Positions 1 through 8,966 of a DNA stretch of 64,000 nt are shown here, one piece after another. The DNA comes from Prevotella denticola (GTDB lineage Bacteria > Bacteroidota > Bacteroidia > Bacteroidales > Bacteroidaceae): contig NZ_UGTM01000001.1 of assembly GCF_900454835.1 (NCBI RefSeq), positions 1,884,358-1,948,357 of the forward strand. Reading direction: 5' to 3'. Both the position numbers and the translations under genes were made by a program. Position 1 is the first letter of the stretch, and each line of letters starts with the position of its first letter. Under the pieces are notes generated by a model that was not told where the DNA came from, searched no databases, and worked only from the letters and a program-made list of their open reading frames with translations.

Positions 1-1683
1 GCCAAGATAGTCCTCTCCTGTCCATACGAACTGTCCGATGGTGTAGGGCAGGTCCTCCATGGCGATGAAGTCCTCCTCCGGCAGGTTGCTCCACGAGCAC
101 CATTGCGTGTCGTAGCCTGTTACCTGTCCGTCGCTGTCGGCCTCCGCCACTCCCCATCGGACAGGCAGCTTGTACACCCCACGGCTTGATACCGTCGAGG
201 CCGTCTCCGACCCCAGGAGAAACCCTTTGGGCAGCTGTGCCACGTTCCGGTTGTATTTGTAGACACGGTAGTTAAAGCCCGGCACGTCCATCACCTGTGC
301 AAAACCCGACTTCAGGGCATCCTCTGCCCTGTCCATCCCCTGGGTGACAGGGCGCGACGGGTCCAGCCGGTGGCAGACGGCCTGCAGCCGTCCGGCGATC
401 TGCCGTCCCTCCTCGCTCCACTGCTCCGGAATCTCATTGCCGATGCTCCACATGATGATGCTTGGGTGGTTGCGATGATGCCTCACAAGGGCCTCCATGT
501 CCTTGTCGGCCCATTCGTTGAAGAACCGTGCATAGCCGTTCCTGCACTTGGGATAGACCCACATATCGAAGCTCTCCGCCATCACCATCATTCCCAGCGA
601 GTCGCAGAGCTGCATCAGGAGTTCCGAAGGCATATTGTGTGCCGTGCGGATGGCATCCGCCCCCATGTCCTTCATGCGCTTTATCCGGCGTATCAGGGCC
701 GTCTTGTTCTCTGCCGCACCGAGCGGTCCGAGGTCATGATGGAGGCAGACCCCCTTGATCTTCCGCGTCACGCCATTCAGCTGGAAGCCCTTTTCACGGG
801 AGACGGAAACCGTGCGGACTGCCGTCTTCGTCGTGTAAAGAGCCGTCAGCACATCTCCGTCAAGGGCATAGATCGTGAACGGAATGAGGACGGGATGCTC
901 CGGTGTCCATGCAGTGTACCTTCCCTTCTTCCAGTTCAGCTCGCCATGCGCCATGCCTGTCTGGGGATTCACGGTAAGGGGAATCTTTTCAAAACGTCCG
1001 GAGACAGTGCTGACAGCGACCGCCACCAGCTTCTGTCTCCCGTCCCATCCGTCGACCTTTGCGTCAACGGAAAGCGTGGCACCGCCGGCATCCAGCCGGA
1101 TCGTACGCAGATAGACATTCCACGGGTCAATACGCAGCTCGGAGGTAAGGACGAGTTTCACCGGGCGGTAAAGTCCTGCCCCGGGATACCAGCGTGAACT
1201 TTCCTCACGGTTGTTGAGGTGGACGACGATGTTGTTTTCACCCTTCCGCAGATATTTTGTCGCGTCAACGCGGAAGGCGTTATAGCCATACGCCCAGCGT
1301 CCCGCCTCCTTTCCGTTGACATAGACGACAGGTTCCGACATGGCACCGTCAAAACAGAGATAGGCATGGGAGAAGTCCTTACGGTCGCCGAACGTCAGCC
1401 GGAAGCTGTACCATCCCTCGCCGATCCAGGGCAGCGCGCCGCTGCGTCCCGACTTCTCCGTAGCCTGCTTCTCGCCGTTCTGGGCTATGGCTACACGCTG
1501 CAGATCCCATTTCTTGTCGAAAGGGCCGCTGATGGCCCAGTCGTGGGGGATGTCCACGGCCTGCCAGTGGAGACTGTCACGTGAGAAGTTCCAGGTCTTC
1601 AGGTTGATGACCCGTACCTGTGCGATGCCGGCTGTGACATGACAGAAGATGAATGATAAGGTAAAGAGTATACTTGTCTTCAT
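1..1683 (-). CDS. Glycoside hydrolase family 2 (beta-galactosidase type), C-terminus cut by window edge
   Basis: Secreted or periplasmic retaining glycosidase of family GH2, probably a beta-galactosidase. The start at 1683 gives MKTSILFTLSFIF, a signal peptide ending near AGIAQ. The visible 561 residues hold the jelly-roll sugar-binding domain (DIPHDW about residue 40; RWYPGAGLYR about 165), an immunoglobulin-like domain, and the TIM barrel. Within the barrel, HHDLGPLGAA, SIGNEIPE (acid/base Glu about residue 417) and GSETAS (likely nucleophile Glu about 493) are seen, followed by FVWTGEDYLG. The frame is open to base 1, so the C-terminal domains (often DUF4982 in this subfamily) lie outside. 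The family call is firm; the sugar specificity is inferred. No promoter box was recognised upstream. Confidence 0.93.
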   Translation of the reverse strand, partial: MKTSILFTLSFIFCHVTAGIAQVRVINLKTWNFSRDSLHWQAVDIPHDWAISGPFDKKWDLQRVAIAQNGEKQATEKSGRSGALPWIGEGWYSFRLTFGDRKDFSHAYLCFDGAMSEPVVYVNGKEAGRWAYGYNAFRVDATKYLRKGENNIVVHLNNREESSRWYPGAGLYRPVKLVLTSELRIDPWNVYLRTIRLDAGGATLSVDAKVDGWDGRQKLVAVAVSTVSGRFEKIPLTVNPQTGMAHGELNWKKGRYTAWTPEHPVLIPFTIYALDGDVLTALYTTKTAVRTVSVSREKGFQLNGVTRKIKGVCLHHDLGPLGAAENKTALIRRIKRMKDMGADAIRTAHNMPSELLMQLCDSLGMMVMAESFDMWVYPKCRNGYARFFNEWADKDMEALVRHHRNHPSIIMWSIGNEIPEQWSEEGRQIAGRLQAVCHRLDPSRPVTQGMDRAEDALKSGFAQVMDVPGFNYRVYKYNRNVAQLPKGFLLGSETASTVSSRGVYKLPVRWGVAEADSDGQVTGYDTQWCSWSNLPEEDFIAMEDLPYTIGQFVWTGEDYLG

Positions 1684-1749
1684 TGTTTAAAGTGTATTTG
1701 TCTGCTGTTTTCATTTTCCCGGCATCCCTGTCCCCACGTCACTGCCATC

Positions 1750-1838
1750 GGGAATCCTGTTCCCAACCGGTCGGGAAGAGTGTTCCCAACGTCCGGGACC
1801 CATGTTCCCAACGCCTGGGAACGGCATTCCCGACAACT
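1750..1838. repeat. 22-bp tandem palindromic array, GGGAA family, locus A (4 units)
   Basis: Units start at 1750, 1773, 1795 and 1817 (spacing 23, 22, 22). The shape is GGGAnnnnnnTTCCCAACnnnn, so GGGAA and TTCCC arms alternate and each arm can pair with either neighbour. It lies in the 266-bp gap between the GH2 start and the nucleoside kinase stop. Short open frames through it (rich in GTGFP or GNTLP) are an effect of the repeat, not genes. The same family recurs at 5765, 16777 and 62968. Confidence 0.9.
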
Positions 1839-1949
1839 GGATGCGAGCGTCATTGTGTTGTTTCCTGACATCGGGGACCTGTAAACAGATGTTCTCAGGA
1901 CGTATTCCCCATACATCCCACACGGAAAGTCTGTTTCAGGAATGCCGGC

Positions 1950-3617
1950 TCAGTACTTGAACGAACTGCCTCCGAGGAACTCTCGCAGCAGCGATGTCGG
2001 CGGAAGGGCACGGAAGGGCAGGGGAGAGAAATACTTGAGGAACTTGCGCAGCCGGTAGGCTTCGGCATACTCCTCGCAGTTTTCGGGCACCTGTTCCAGC
2101 ACCTCCTCGGCCTGCGGCTTGATGACGGCCAGCTCGAAGAGCATGGCCGTATTGAACATTACATCGGCCTGTTCCTGATAGGGGAATATCCATTTGTTCT
2201 CGCCGGCACGCACACTGGGCCACCTGTGGATGGTCTCCTGTGCCGAACAGCCACGGTATTTGTAGTCGCGTACGATGCGCCGCAGGAGGCGGTTGTCGGT
2301 TGTCGGGATATAATTATGGTCGTCCAGGAGGATGGTGGTGAGGGCGGAAGCATAGATCTTGAACTTCTTTTCATCGGGAATCTGTGCTGTCAGCAGGGGA
2401 TTGAGGCCGTGGATGCCCTCCACGACGAGCACGTTGTTCTCGTCCAGATGCAGCTTTTTCCCGCTCTTCTCGCTCATTCCTGTTTGGAAGTTATACTTCG
2501 GCAGTTCCACTTCCTCGCCCCGGAAGAGGGCATTGAACTGCTCGTTGATGAGCGGGATGTTCAGTGCATGGATGCTCTCGTAGTCGAGTTCTCCGTTCTC
2601 GTCCTTCGGTGTGTCCTCACGATGTACGAAGTAGTCGTCCAGCGAAATCTGCACGGGCTTCACGCCGCTGGCAAGGAGCTGCACGGAGAGCCGCTTGCAG
2701 AAGGTCGTCTTGCCGCTGGAGGAAGGTCCGGCGATGAGCACGACTTTTGTCTCTTTCCTGCCGGCAATCGTGTCGGCGATCTGCGATATCTTCTTTTCCT
2801 GCAGTGCCTCGCTGACGTTGATGAGGTCGGTGGAAAATCCCTTCTTCACGGCTTCGTTGAAATCGCCTACGGTCTTGATGCCGAGGATGCCCTGCCAGCG
2901 GTGATGCTCCTTGAACACCTCGAACATCTTGTCCTGGCGTATCAGTTCGCCCAGCCTGGAGGGATCCTGTGCGGAAGGGATGCGCAAGAGGACACCGTCG
3001 AAGTAAGGTTCCAGGCCGAAGAGGTGGATCTGTGCGGTATTCGTGAGCATCGAACCGTAGTAATAGTCCTTGTAGTCGTCGAGCACGTAATAGACCGAAT
3101 AGAGCGTGCCGCTGCTGCGCAGCAGCTTTGCTTTCTGCCCGTCGCCGAGACGGTTGAACATTTCGACGGCTTCTTCCGTCGTGGTCTCAAAACGCTGTAT
3201 GGGCAGGCGGGCATCGATGATTTCCTGCATACGGGTGCGGATGCGGCGCACGTCGTCGGGCGTAACGGCGTGTCCGAGCTTCAGATTGCAGTAGTAGCCG
3301 TTCGAGACAGGGATGTCGATCACCACGCTGCTGCCCGGATAGAGGTCGTGTACGGCCTTGCACAGCACGAGAAACAGCGAACGGGTGTAGGTACGGATGC
3401 CCGAGGGCGCGTGCAGGTCGAGGTATTCCACGTCCTTGTTGTGGTAGACACGGTAGTGCAGTCCCTCCACCTTGTTGTTCACTTTGGCACTCACGGGACC
3501 GAAAGTCATCTGGAGATTATTTTCCTTGTAAATGTCAGAAAGTGTACTTCCGATTGGGACTTTCAGACTTTTTTTGTTATTTTTGCAGCGGATTTGCAGT
3601 ACTTGTTTCATCATCAT
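1950..3617 (-). CDS. Nucleoside kinase (uridine kinase / phosphoribulokinase family) with N-terminal TGS-like region
   Basis: Cytoplasmic kinase of the uridine kinase/phosphoribulokinase fold. The first ~65 residues resemble a TGS domain (VPIGSTLSDIYKENN), and the middle resembles the second additional domain of threonyl-tRNA synthetase. The kinase P-loop GPSSSGKTTF lies near residues 295-304, followed by SLDDYFVHREDTP and VVEGIHGLNP. This domain order is typical of the ~550-residue Bacteroidota protein usually annotated as uridine or nucleoside kinase. Its true substrate is not settled by sequence. Two more ATGs follow the first directly (MMMKQ), so the start may be 3611. It is a single gene facing away from the Na/Pi cotransporter. 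Confidence 0.85.
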   Translation of the reverse strand: MMMKQVLQIRCKNNKKSLKVPIGSTLSDIYKENNLQMTFGPVSAKVNNKVEGLHYRVYHNKDVEYLDLHAPSGIRTYTRSLFLVLCKAVHDLYPGSSVVIDIPVSNGYYCNLKLGHAVTPDDVRRIRTRMQEIIDARLPIQRFETTTEEAVEMFNRLGDGQKAKLLRSSGTLYSVYYVLDDYKDYYYGSMLTNTAQIHLFGLEPYFDGVLLRIPSAQDPSRLGELIRQDKMFEVFKEHHRWQGILGIKTVGDFNEAVKKGFSTDLINVSEALQEKKISQIADTIAGRKETKVVLIAGPSSSGKTTFCKRLSVQLLASGVKPVQISLDDYFVHREDTPKDENGELDYESIHALNIPLINEQFNALFRGEEVELPKYNFQTGMSEKSGKKLHLDENNVLVVEGIHGLNPLLTAQIPDEKKFKIYASALTTILLDDHNYIPTTDNRLLRRIVRDYKYRGCSAQETIHRWPSVRAGENKWIFPYQEQADVMFNTAMLFELAVIKPQAEEVLEQVPENCEEYAEAYRLRKFLKYFSPLPFRALPPTSLLREFLGGSSFKY

Positions 3618-3729
3618 GATTGATTGAACGGTTGTCGGTGGACAAAAGGTCCGTTTTGTAAACGGAGGGTAAAATTAGCCAAAGTTTTGCAGATTTCCAA
3701 AGAATAGACGTCACAAATTAAAAAATTAT

Positions 3730-5439
3730 ATGTCGATTTGGATTTTTTTTAAGCTCATTGGCGCATTGGCACTGCTGATGTTCGGTATGAAGGCAATGAG
3801 CGAGAGCCTGCAGAAAATGGCAGGTCCACAGCTGCGCCACGTCCTTGGTGCAATGACTACTAACCGCTTTACAGGAATCCTTACGGGAACGTTCATCACG
3901 GCCGCCGTGCAGTCGTCGACGGCGACAACGGTGATGACGGTCAGCTTCGTGAACGCCGGACTGCTGACGCTGGTACAGGCCATCTCGGTCATCATGGGTG
4001 CCAACATCGGCACGACACTGACGGCATGGATCATGTCGGCCGGCTTCTCGTTCAACATCACCGACTTTGTGTGGCCGGCCTTCTTTATCGGCATAGTCCT
4101 GATCTACTCCAAGAAACGCAAGCTCATCGGCGACTTCCTCTTCGGCGTCTCGTTCATGTTCCTCGGACTGGGAACACTGCGCCAGGCGGGCATCGACATG
4201 GACCTGGCACACAACCAGGCTGTGCTCGACTTCTTCAGCCAGTTCGATCCCAGAAGTTTCTTCACGACGATAGTGTTCCTGCTCATCGGCAGTATTCTGA
4301 CAATGTGCGTGCAGAGTTCTGCCGCCATCATGGCCATCACGATGATTCTCTGTTCCACCGGCGTGCTGCCGATTTACCAGGGCATCGCACTGGTACTGGG
4401 CGAGAACATCGGTACGACGGTCACGTCGAACCTCGCTGCACTGACTGCCAACACACAGGCCCGGCGGGCGGCGATGGCGCACATGGTGTTCAACGTCTTC
4501 GGCGTCATCTGGGTGCTGTGCGTCTTCCATCCTTTCATCAACATGGTCTGCAGCTGGGTAGGCTACGATGTCGATATGCCGAAGACCGCCGCCGGCTTTG
4601 CCGCCAACGCCGCCAAGCTGAGCTTCGTACTGGCCGCCTTCCATACGACGTTCAATGTCACGAACACGCTCATCCTCGTCGGACCTATCAAGTACCTGGA
4701 GAAGCTCGTCTGCAAGATCATCAAGCCGAAGGCCAACAAAGACGAGGACGAATTCCGTCTGCACTTCATACAGGCGGGCATCATGAAGACCCCGGAGCTA
4801 TCTGTGCTGGAGGCTTCCAAGGAGATAAAGTCGTTCGCCGAACGCATCCAGCGTATGTTCGGCATGGTACGCGAGCTTCTCGGCGAGCGCGATACGGAGA
4901 AGTTCAACAAGCTCTTCACGCGTATTGAGAAGTACGAGGGCATCTCGGACAACATGGAGATTGAGATTGCGAAGTACCTCGACCAGGTCTCCAACGCCCA
5001 TCTGAGCGATGAGACGAAAGACAAGGTACGATCCATGCTCCGCGAGATTTCCGAACTGGAGAGCATCGGTGACGCCTGCTACAACATTGCCCGTACTGAG
5101 AGCCGGCGCATCCGCGGCAAGGAAGACTTCACTGAGGAGCAGTATGACCACATGCACCAGATGTTCGAACTGACGGATGATGCCCTGACACAGATGAACC
5201 GGATTCTTGTCGGTCACCGACAGGACAACGACGTGAACCGTTCGTTCAACATCGAGAACGAAATCAACAACTACCGCAACCAGCTGCGCTCGCAGAACAT
5301 CAACGACGTCAACGACCACAAGTACACATACGCCATCGGCACGATGTACATGGACATCATCCAGGAGTGTGAGAAGCTGGGCGACTATGTCGTCAACGTC
5401 GTCGAGGCCCGTATGGGAGTACGCCAGCAGGAAGCATGA
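3730..5439 (+). CDS. Na+/phosphate cotransporter family protein with C-terminal PhoU-like domain
   Basis: Inner-membrane Na/Pi symporter of the NptA/PNaS family. Two inverted transport repeats carry the signature QSS motifs: QSSTATT at residue 61 and QSSAAI at 195, each inside hydrophobic segments. After about residue 340 the chain becomes soluble, charged and helical, as expected for the PhoU-like domain that many bacterial members carry. Its 569 residues match that architecture. It stands alone between the nucleoside kinase (divergent) and a terminator at 5482. Phosphate uptake is the family function; some relatives act in export or sensing, so direction is uncertain. Confidence 0.92.
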   Translation: MSIWIFFKLIGALALLMFGMKAMSESLQKMAGPQLRHVLGAMTTNRFTGILTGTFITAAVQSSTATTVMTVSFVNAGLLTLVQAISVIMGANIGTTLTAWIMSAGFSFNITDFVWPAFFIGIVLIYSKKRKLIGDFLFGVSFMFLGLGTLRQAGIDMDLAHNQAVLDFFSQFDPRSFFTTIVFLLIGSILTMCVQSSAAIMAITMILCSTGVLPIYQGIALVLGENIGTTVTSNLAALTANTQARRAAMAHMVFNVFGVIWVLCVFHPFINMVCSWVGYDVDMPKTAAGFAANAAKLSFVLAAFHTTFNVTNTLILVGPIKYLEKLVCKIIKPKANKDEDEFRLHFIQAGIMKTPELSVLEASKEIKSFAERIQRMFGMVRELLGERDTEKFNKLFTRIEKYEGISDNMEIEIAKYLDQVSNAHLSDETKDKVRSMLREISELESIGDACYNIARTESRRIRGKEDFTEEQYDHMHQMFELTDDALTQMNRILVGHRQDNDVNRSFNIENEINNYRNQLRSQNINDVNDHKYTYAIGTMYMDIIQECEKLGDYVVNVVEARMGVRQQEA

Positions 5440-5481
5440 GCAAGCGACCGCACTTTATCTAAAGACACATCATGCAAGACA

Positions 5482-5517
5482 AAAGCCCTCGTTTTCCTTC
5501 AGGATGACGAGGGCTTT
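5482..5517 (+). terminator. Terminator of the Na/Pi cotransporter gene
   Basis: A ten-base stem aaagccctcg / cgagggcttt (5482-5491 with 5508-5517) with a 16-base loop, 43 bases after the stop codon. There is no long T run after it. Confidence 0.7.
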
Positions 5518-5764
5518 CTGTATATTCACGGACGGAACGGATGATATTCAGGTCTTTACAAGTCGAAAAAACAATTCACATGAAATGCAGGAATGCAGGC
5601 GACTGTCCCATTATCCATATAAAGTTTCCGGGCTCTCCCGCCCTGCCACCCCACGGCATGAAGGTGATGAGCGAAGCACGGAAGATGATGACTTCCTCGC
5701 AGCTGTGCCACCCTCCCGGTGCCGTGACGGCCTTCCTGGGCACAGACCTGACTACAAAGAGATG

Positions 5765-5866
5765 TTCCCGGCCGATCGGGAACCGTATTCCCAACGGTCG
5801 GGAATCTTGTTCCCAAGGCTTGGGAATCCTGTTCCCGGTGCTTGGGAATCCGATTCCCGGCCGACT
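5765..5866. repeat. 22-bp tandem palindromic array, GGGAA family, locus B
   Basis: Full units start at 5778, 5800, 5822 and 5844, exactly 22 bp apart, with a half unit before them. Units read GGGAAnnnnnTTCCCnnnnnnn. It lies in the 690-bp gap between the cotransporter terminator and the DUF6242 gene. Apart from the terminator, this array and the promoter box at 6096, I see nothing in that gap. Confidence 0.9.
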
Positions 5867-6095
5867 GTGCATTTCCGTATCCGTGCGGCCTTTCCGACCG
5901 GTCGGGTTTTGTCCTGGGAACAGTACAGATTTATCCAGATTCCACAAAGACATCATTCTACATTAAAAGCAGATGTGTATTGCCGGACTGTTACCAGACT
6001 TTCTCTCATTGGTAAACAAACTTAAAAAACACGGATAATTTCCATATTTTACATAATTAACCTCTTAAAAGACGCTGATTCTGAAGATTTCTGAT

Positions 6096-6103
6096 TAAAT
6101 TTG
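6096..6103 (+). promoter_or_regulatory. Bacteroidota -7 box (TAAATTTG)
   Basis: Matches TAnnTTTG, 27 bases before the lipoprotein start at 6130. No clear -33 TTTG is seen. Confidence 0.5.
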
Positions 6104-6129
6104 CAGCTAAATTCAATTGTTAGTATCTG

Positions 6130-7491
6130 ATGCGTAATAAGATATATTCCCTCGTAGCCCTGCTTACGGCTACGTTCGCAATGACTTCCTGCCTGAATGA
6201 CAACGACGGGAACGATCGTGCAAGTTACAAGGACACAGCCATTACCAGCTTCTCCCTCGGACAGCTGAAGCAGGTGCGCGACACGGTTACGAAGGCCGGG
6301 AAAGACAGTACGTACAAGGCGAAATACGATGCGGGAAAGGTGAAGTTCTACATCGACCAGGCACAGGGACTGATCTACAACCCCGACTCGCTGCACTACG
6401 GTACGGACGCTGCCCATGTCCTGGCGAAGATCACGACGAAGAATGCCGGAACGGTTGCCATCCAGTCTGTCAAGGACGCATCGTTCTCTTATTACAGAAG
6501 CAACGACTCCATCGATTTCACACAGCCGCGTACCTTCCGTGTCTATGCGAACGGCGGCTATGCGTACCGTGAATACAAAATCTCAGTCAACGTACATAAG
6601 CAAAGGGGCAACGTCTTCAGCTGGAAGGCGATGCAGGACAACAGCGGCTTCGCCTCCTTCACGGCTATGAAGGCCGTCAGCACCGGCGACAGAATATTTG
6701 TGTTCGGTACGGACGGCACTCAGACCACAGGCTACGTCACGTCGAAAGCTGACGGAAACAGCTGGACAAAGCTGGGACGTTCCTTCACGGCCAGTGCCTA
6801 CAAGAGCATCGCCGTACAGAACGGCAGCCTCTTCGTCATCGACAACGGAACGGTATACAGCTCGGCTGACGGCAACACATGGACAGCCGTTGCGACAGAC
6901 AGCAGCCTGAAGCAGCTGGTGGCAGCATCGCCGGCAGAACTGTTCGCACTGACAGCTGCCGGCAGTCTTGCCGCTTCAAGGGACAAGGGCGTTACATGGA
7001 ATGCCGAGACACTGGACAGCGACGCTTCGCTGCTTCCCGCCAGCCATACCAGTTATACCGTCTCTGACGCTTCGAACGACATCAACCGTGTGCTGCTCGT
7101 AGGCACGACCGCAGACGGAAAGAAGAACGTTTCCTGGACGAAACTGTCGTACCGCCAGGGAGCGAAATGGTCCTATGTCGAAAGCAATGCAGACAAATAC
7201 CTGCTGCCGCTCTACGGCAACCTTACCGTCGTAGGCTACGACGATGCCGCTCTCGCCCTGGGCACAAAGGCCGGCGGGAGCTTCGGACCGATGCTGCTCT
7301 CACGCGACGGAGGCATCACCTGGAAAAGTGACGAGAGCTTTTCCTATCCCAAGGAAGCGCAGCCGGCGGCGACCTTTACCGCCGCAGCCGACAATGACGG
7401 ATACATCTGGATTGTCAGCAGTACGAAAGTATGGCGCGGCAGACTCAACAGGGTAGGCTGGAAGCTGAACCTGGACCGCATGACAGAATAA
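6130..7491 (+). CDS. DUF6242-like lipoprotein with Asp-box (BNR) repeats
   Basis: Exported lipoprotein: signal peptide with lipobox TATFAMTSC, so the mature protein begins at a lipid-modified Cys near residue 21. The first ~140 residues form a beta-rich domain. From about residue 150 the chain shows Asp-box motifs of the S-x-D-x-G-x-T-W type: SSADGNTW, SRDKGVTW and SRDGGITW. These point to a beta-propeller like that of sialidases. No catalytic Arg triad is evident, so an enzyme role is not supported. The layout fits what I recall of the Bacteroidota family DUF6242, though I could not check this. The next gene begins 8 bases downstream, so it probably heads the PorG-uppS-bamA transcript. Confidence 0.75.
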   Translation: MRNKIYSLVALLTATFAMTSCLNDNDGNDRASYKDTAITSFSLGQLKQVRDTVTKAGKDSTYKAKYDAGKVKFYIDQAQGLIYNPDSLHYGTDAAHVLAKITTKNAGTVAIQSVKDASFSYYRSNDSIDFTQPRTFRVYANGGYAYREYKISVNVHKQRGNVFSWKAMQDNSGFASFTAMKAVSTGDRIFVFGTDGTQTTGYVTSKADGNSWTKLGRSFTASAYKSIAVQNGSLFVIDNGTVYSSADGNTWTAVATDSSLKQLVAASPAELFALTAAGSLAASRDKGVTWNAETLDSDASLLPASHTSYTVSDASNDINRVLLVGTTADGKKNVSWTKLSYRQGAKWSYVESNADKYLLPLYGNLTVVGYDDAALALGTKAGGSFGPMLLSRDGGITWKSDESFSYPKEAQPAATFTAAADNDGYIWIVSSTKVWRGRLNRVGWKLNLDRMTE

Positions 7492-7499
7492 AGAAGAAT

Positions 7500-8195
7500 A
7501 TGATGAAACGTACTGTCACCGGTCTGCTCTTTCTCCTCGCTGCTGTGTCCATGTGGGCGCAGTCGGATCCGGAATACAGGATGGAGGTGGGTGCCGGTGT
7601 GGGCATGATGGGCTATCTGGGCGATTTCAACAGCTCGCTGACAAAGGACCTGCAGCCCATGGGGACTGTACTTGCCCGATACAACCTCAGTCCGTACATG
7701 GGACTGAAGATGAACGTTTCATTCGGAAAGATGAAAGGGTCGTCGGCTGACGTAAAGACCTATTACCCCCGCTTTGCCTCTGCTCCTTATTCATTCAGCA
7801 ATTCACTGGTCGATGTAGGCATCGCATACGAGTATAATTTCCTGCCCTACGGTACCGGCCGCGACTACCGGGGGGCACAGCGACTGTCGCCCTATGCGAC
7901 GATAGGACTGGGAGCCACCTATGTCAACATAAAGAACGGCGACCGCAAGTCTGCCTTATCCGCCAGCCTCCCCATAGGCATAGGCGTGAAATACAAGATA
8001 GGCGACCGGACGAATGTCGGGCTGGAATGGGCCATGCACTTCTCGCTCAGCGACGAACTCGACGGGCAGAAAGACCCCTATGGAATCAAGAGCAGCGGAC
8101 TGTTCAAGAACACCGACTGCTACTCAACGCTCCAGCTGACGCTCTCCTACAGCTTCATGGCAAAGTGCAGGACCTGTCATAACGAGGACGAGTAA
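7500..8195 (+). CDS. DUF6089 / PorG-like outer-membrane beta-barrel protein
   Basis: Predicted small outer-membrane barrel. I chose the ATG at 7500 (MMKRTVTGLLFLLAAVSMWAQ) because it begins a clear signal peptide; an upstream ATG in frame at 7431 lies inside the previous gene. The mature part has alternating aromatic beta-strands (GAGVGMMGYLGDFN, GIGVKYKIGDRTNVGLEW) and ends CRTCHNEDE. Known context: in Porphyromonas a DUF6089 protein, PorG, sits beside uppS and bamA and belongs to the type IX secretion machinery. The same order here supports homology; a role in type IX secretion is inference. It is 6 bases from uppS. Confidence 0.8.
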   Translation: MMKRTVTGLLFLLAAVSMWAQSDPEYRMEVGAGVGMMGYLGDFNSSLTKDLQPMGTVLARYNLSPYMGLKMNVSFGKMKGSSADVKTYYPRFASAPYSFSNSLVDVGIAYEYNFLPYGTGRDYRGAQRLSPYATIGLGATYVNIKNGDRKSALSASLPIGIGVKYKIGDRTNVGLEWAMHFSLSDELDGQKDPYGIKSSGLFKNTDCYSTLQLTLSYSFMAKCRTCHNEDE

Positions 8196-8201
8196 TAGAA
8201 T

Positions 8202-8954
8202 ATGGTAGAAGAATTGGACATGACACGAATACCCCGGCACATCGCCATCATCATGGACGGCAACGGCCGGTGGGCAACAGAACGCAACAAACCGCGCTCC
8301 TACGGACACCAGGCAGGAGTGGAGACCGTGCGCCGTATCACATCGGAATGCGTGCGGCTGGGCGTGAAGTACCTCACACTCTACACCTTCTCCACGGAGA
8401 ACTGGAACCGTCCGACGGATGAAATCGCCGCACTGATGGGCCTCGTGCTGACCTCCCTGGAAGACGAGATCTTCATGAAGAACAACGTACGCTTCCGTGT
8501 CATCGGCGACCGGGAAAGGCTGCCGGAAGAAGTGCAGGAGAAACTTCGTGAGACCGAGCAGCACACGGAGAAGAACGCCGCCATGACGATGGTCGTAGCC
8601 CTGAGCTACAGCGCACGATGGGAGATAACACAGGCGATGAAGGAGATTGTCACGGAACATCAGCAGGAGAATGCCGTGCCGCTTCGTCCCGAAATGATAA
8701 CCGAAGAGCTGCTGGACAGACATATGCAGACGAACTTCATGCCCGATCCCGACCTCCTGATCAGGACAGGCGGAGAGCTGCGTATCTCCAATTACCTGCT
8801 CTGGCAGATAGCCTATTCAGAACTTTACTTCTGTGATACTTACTGGCCCGACTTCAGCGAACACGACCTGCAGAAAGCCATCACGAGCTTCCAGAGCAGG
8901 CAGCGACGGTTCGGAAAGACAGAGAAACAAGTAGAAGAAAACGAAAACAAATAA
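8202..8954 (+). CDS. uppS: Isoprenyl (undecaprenyl) diphosphate synthase
   Basis: Cis-prenyltransferase that condenses isopentenyl diphosphate onto farnesyl diphosphate to make the C55 carrier used for peptidoglycan and surface glycans. The diagnostic [13 protein letters not shown] motif gives the catalytic Asp at residue 19. [13 protein letters not shown] and the C-terminal [19 protein letters not shown] complete the family signature. Length 250 is normal. A second Met at residue 7 (TRIPRH follows) is an alternative start. It lies in the PorG-like / uppS / bamA transcript, 12 bases before bamA. Confidence 0.97.
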   Translation: MVEELDMTRIPRHIAIIMDGNGRWATERNKPRSYGHQAGVETVRRITSECVRLGVKYLTLYTFSTENWNRPTDEIAALMGLVLTSLEDEIFMKNNVRFRVIGDRERLPEEVQEKLRETEQHTEKNAAMTMVVALSYSARWEITQAMKEIVTEHQQENAVPLRPEMITEELLDRHMQTNFMPDPDLLIRTGGELRISNYLLWQIAYSELYFCDTYWPDFSEHDLQKAITSFQSRQRRFGKTEKQVEENENK

Positions 8955-8966
8955 GTTACGCGACAG

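Noticed and set aside
1680..1923. Short minus-strand frames rich in LGT-FP and VGN repeats
   Set aside because: They are translations of the 22-bp array; no start signal, and the same pattern appears in several frames and at all four loci.
2226..3623. 465-codon frame opposite the nucleoside kinase
   Set aside because: Shadow of a high-GC real gene; no domain, unnatural composition.
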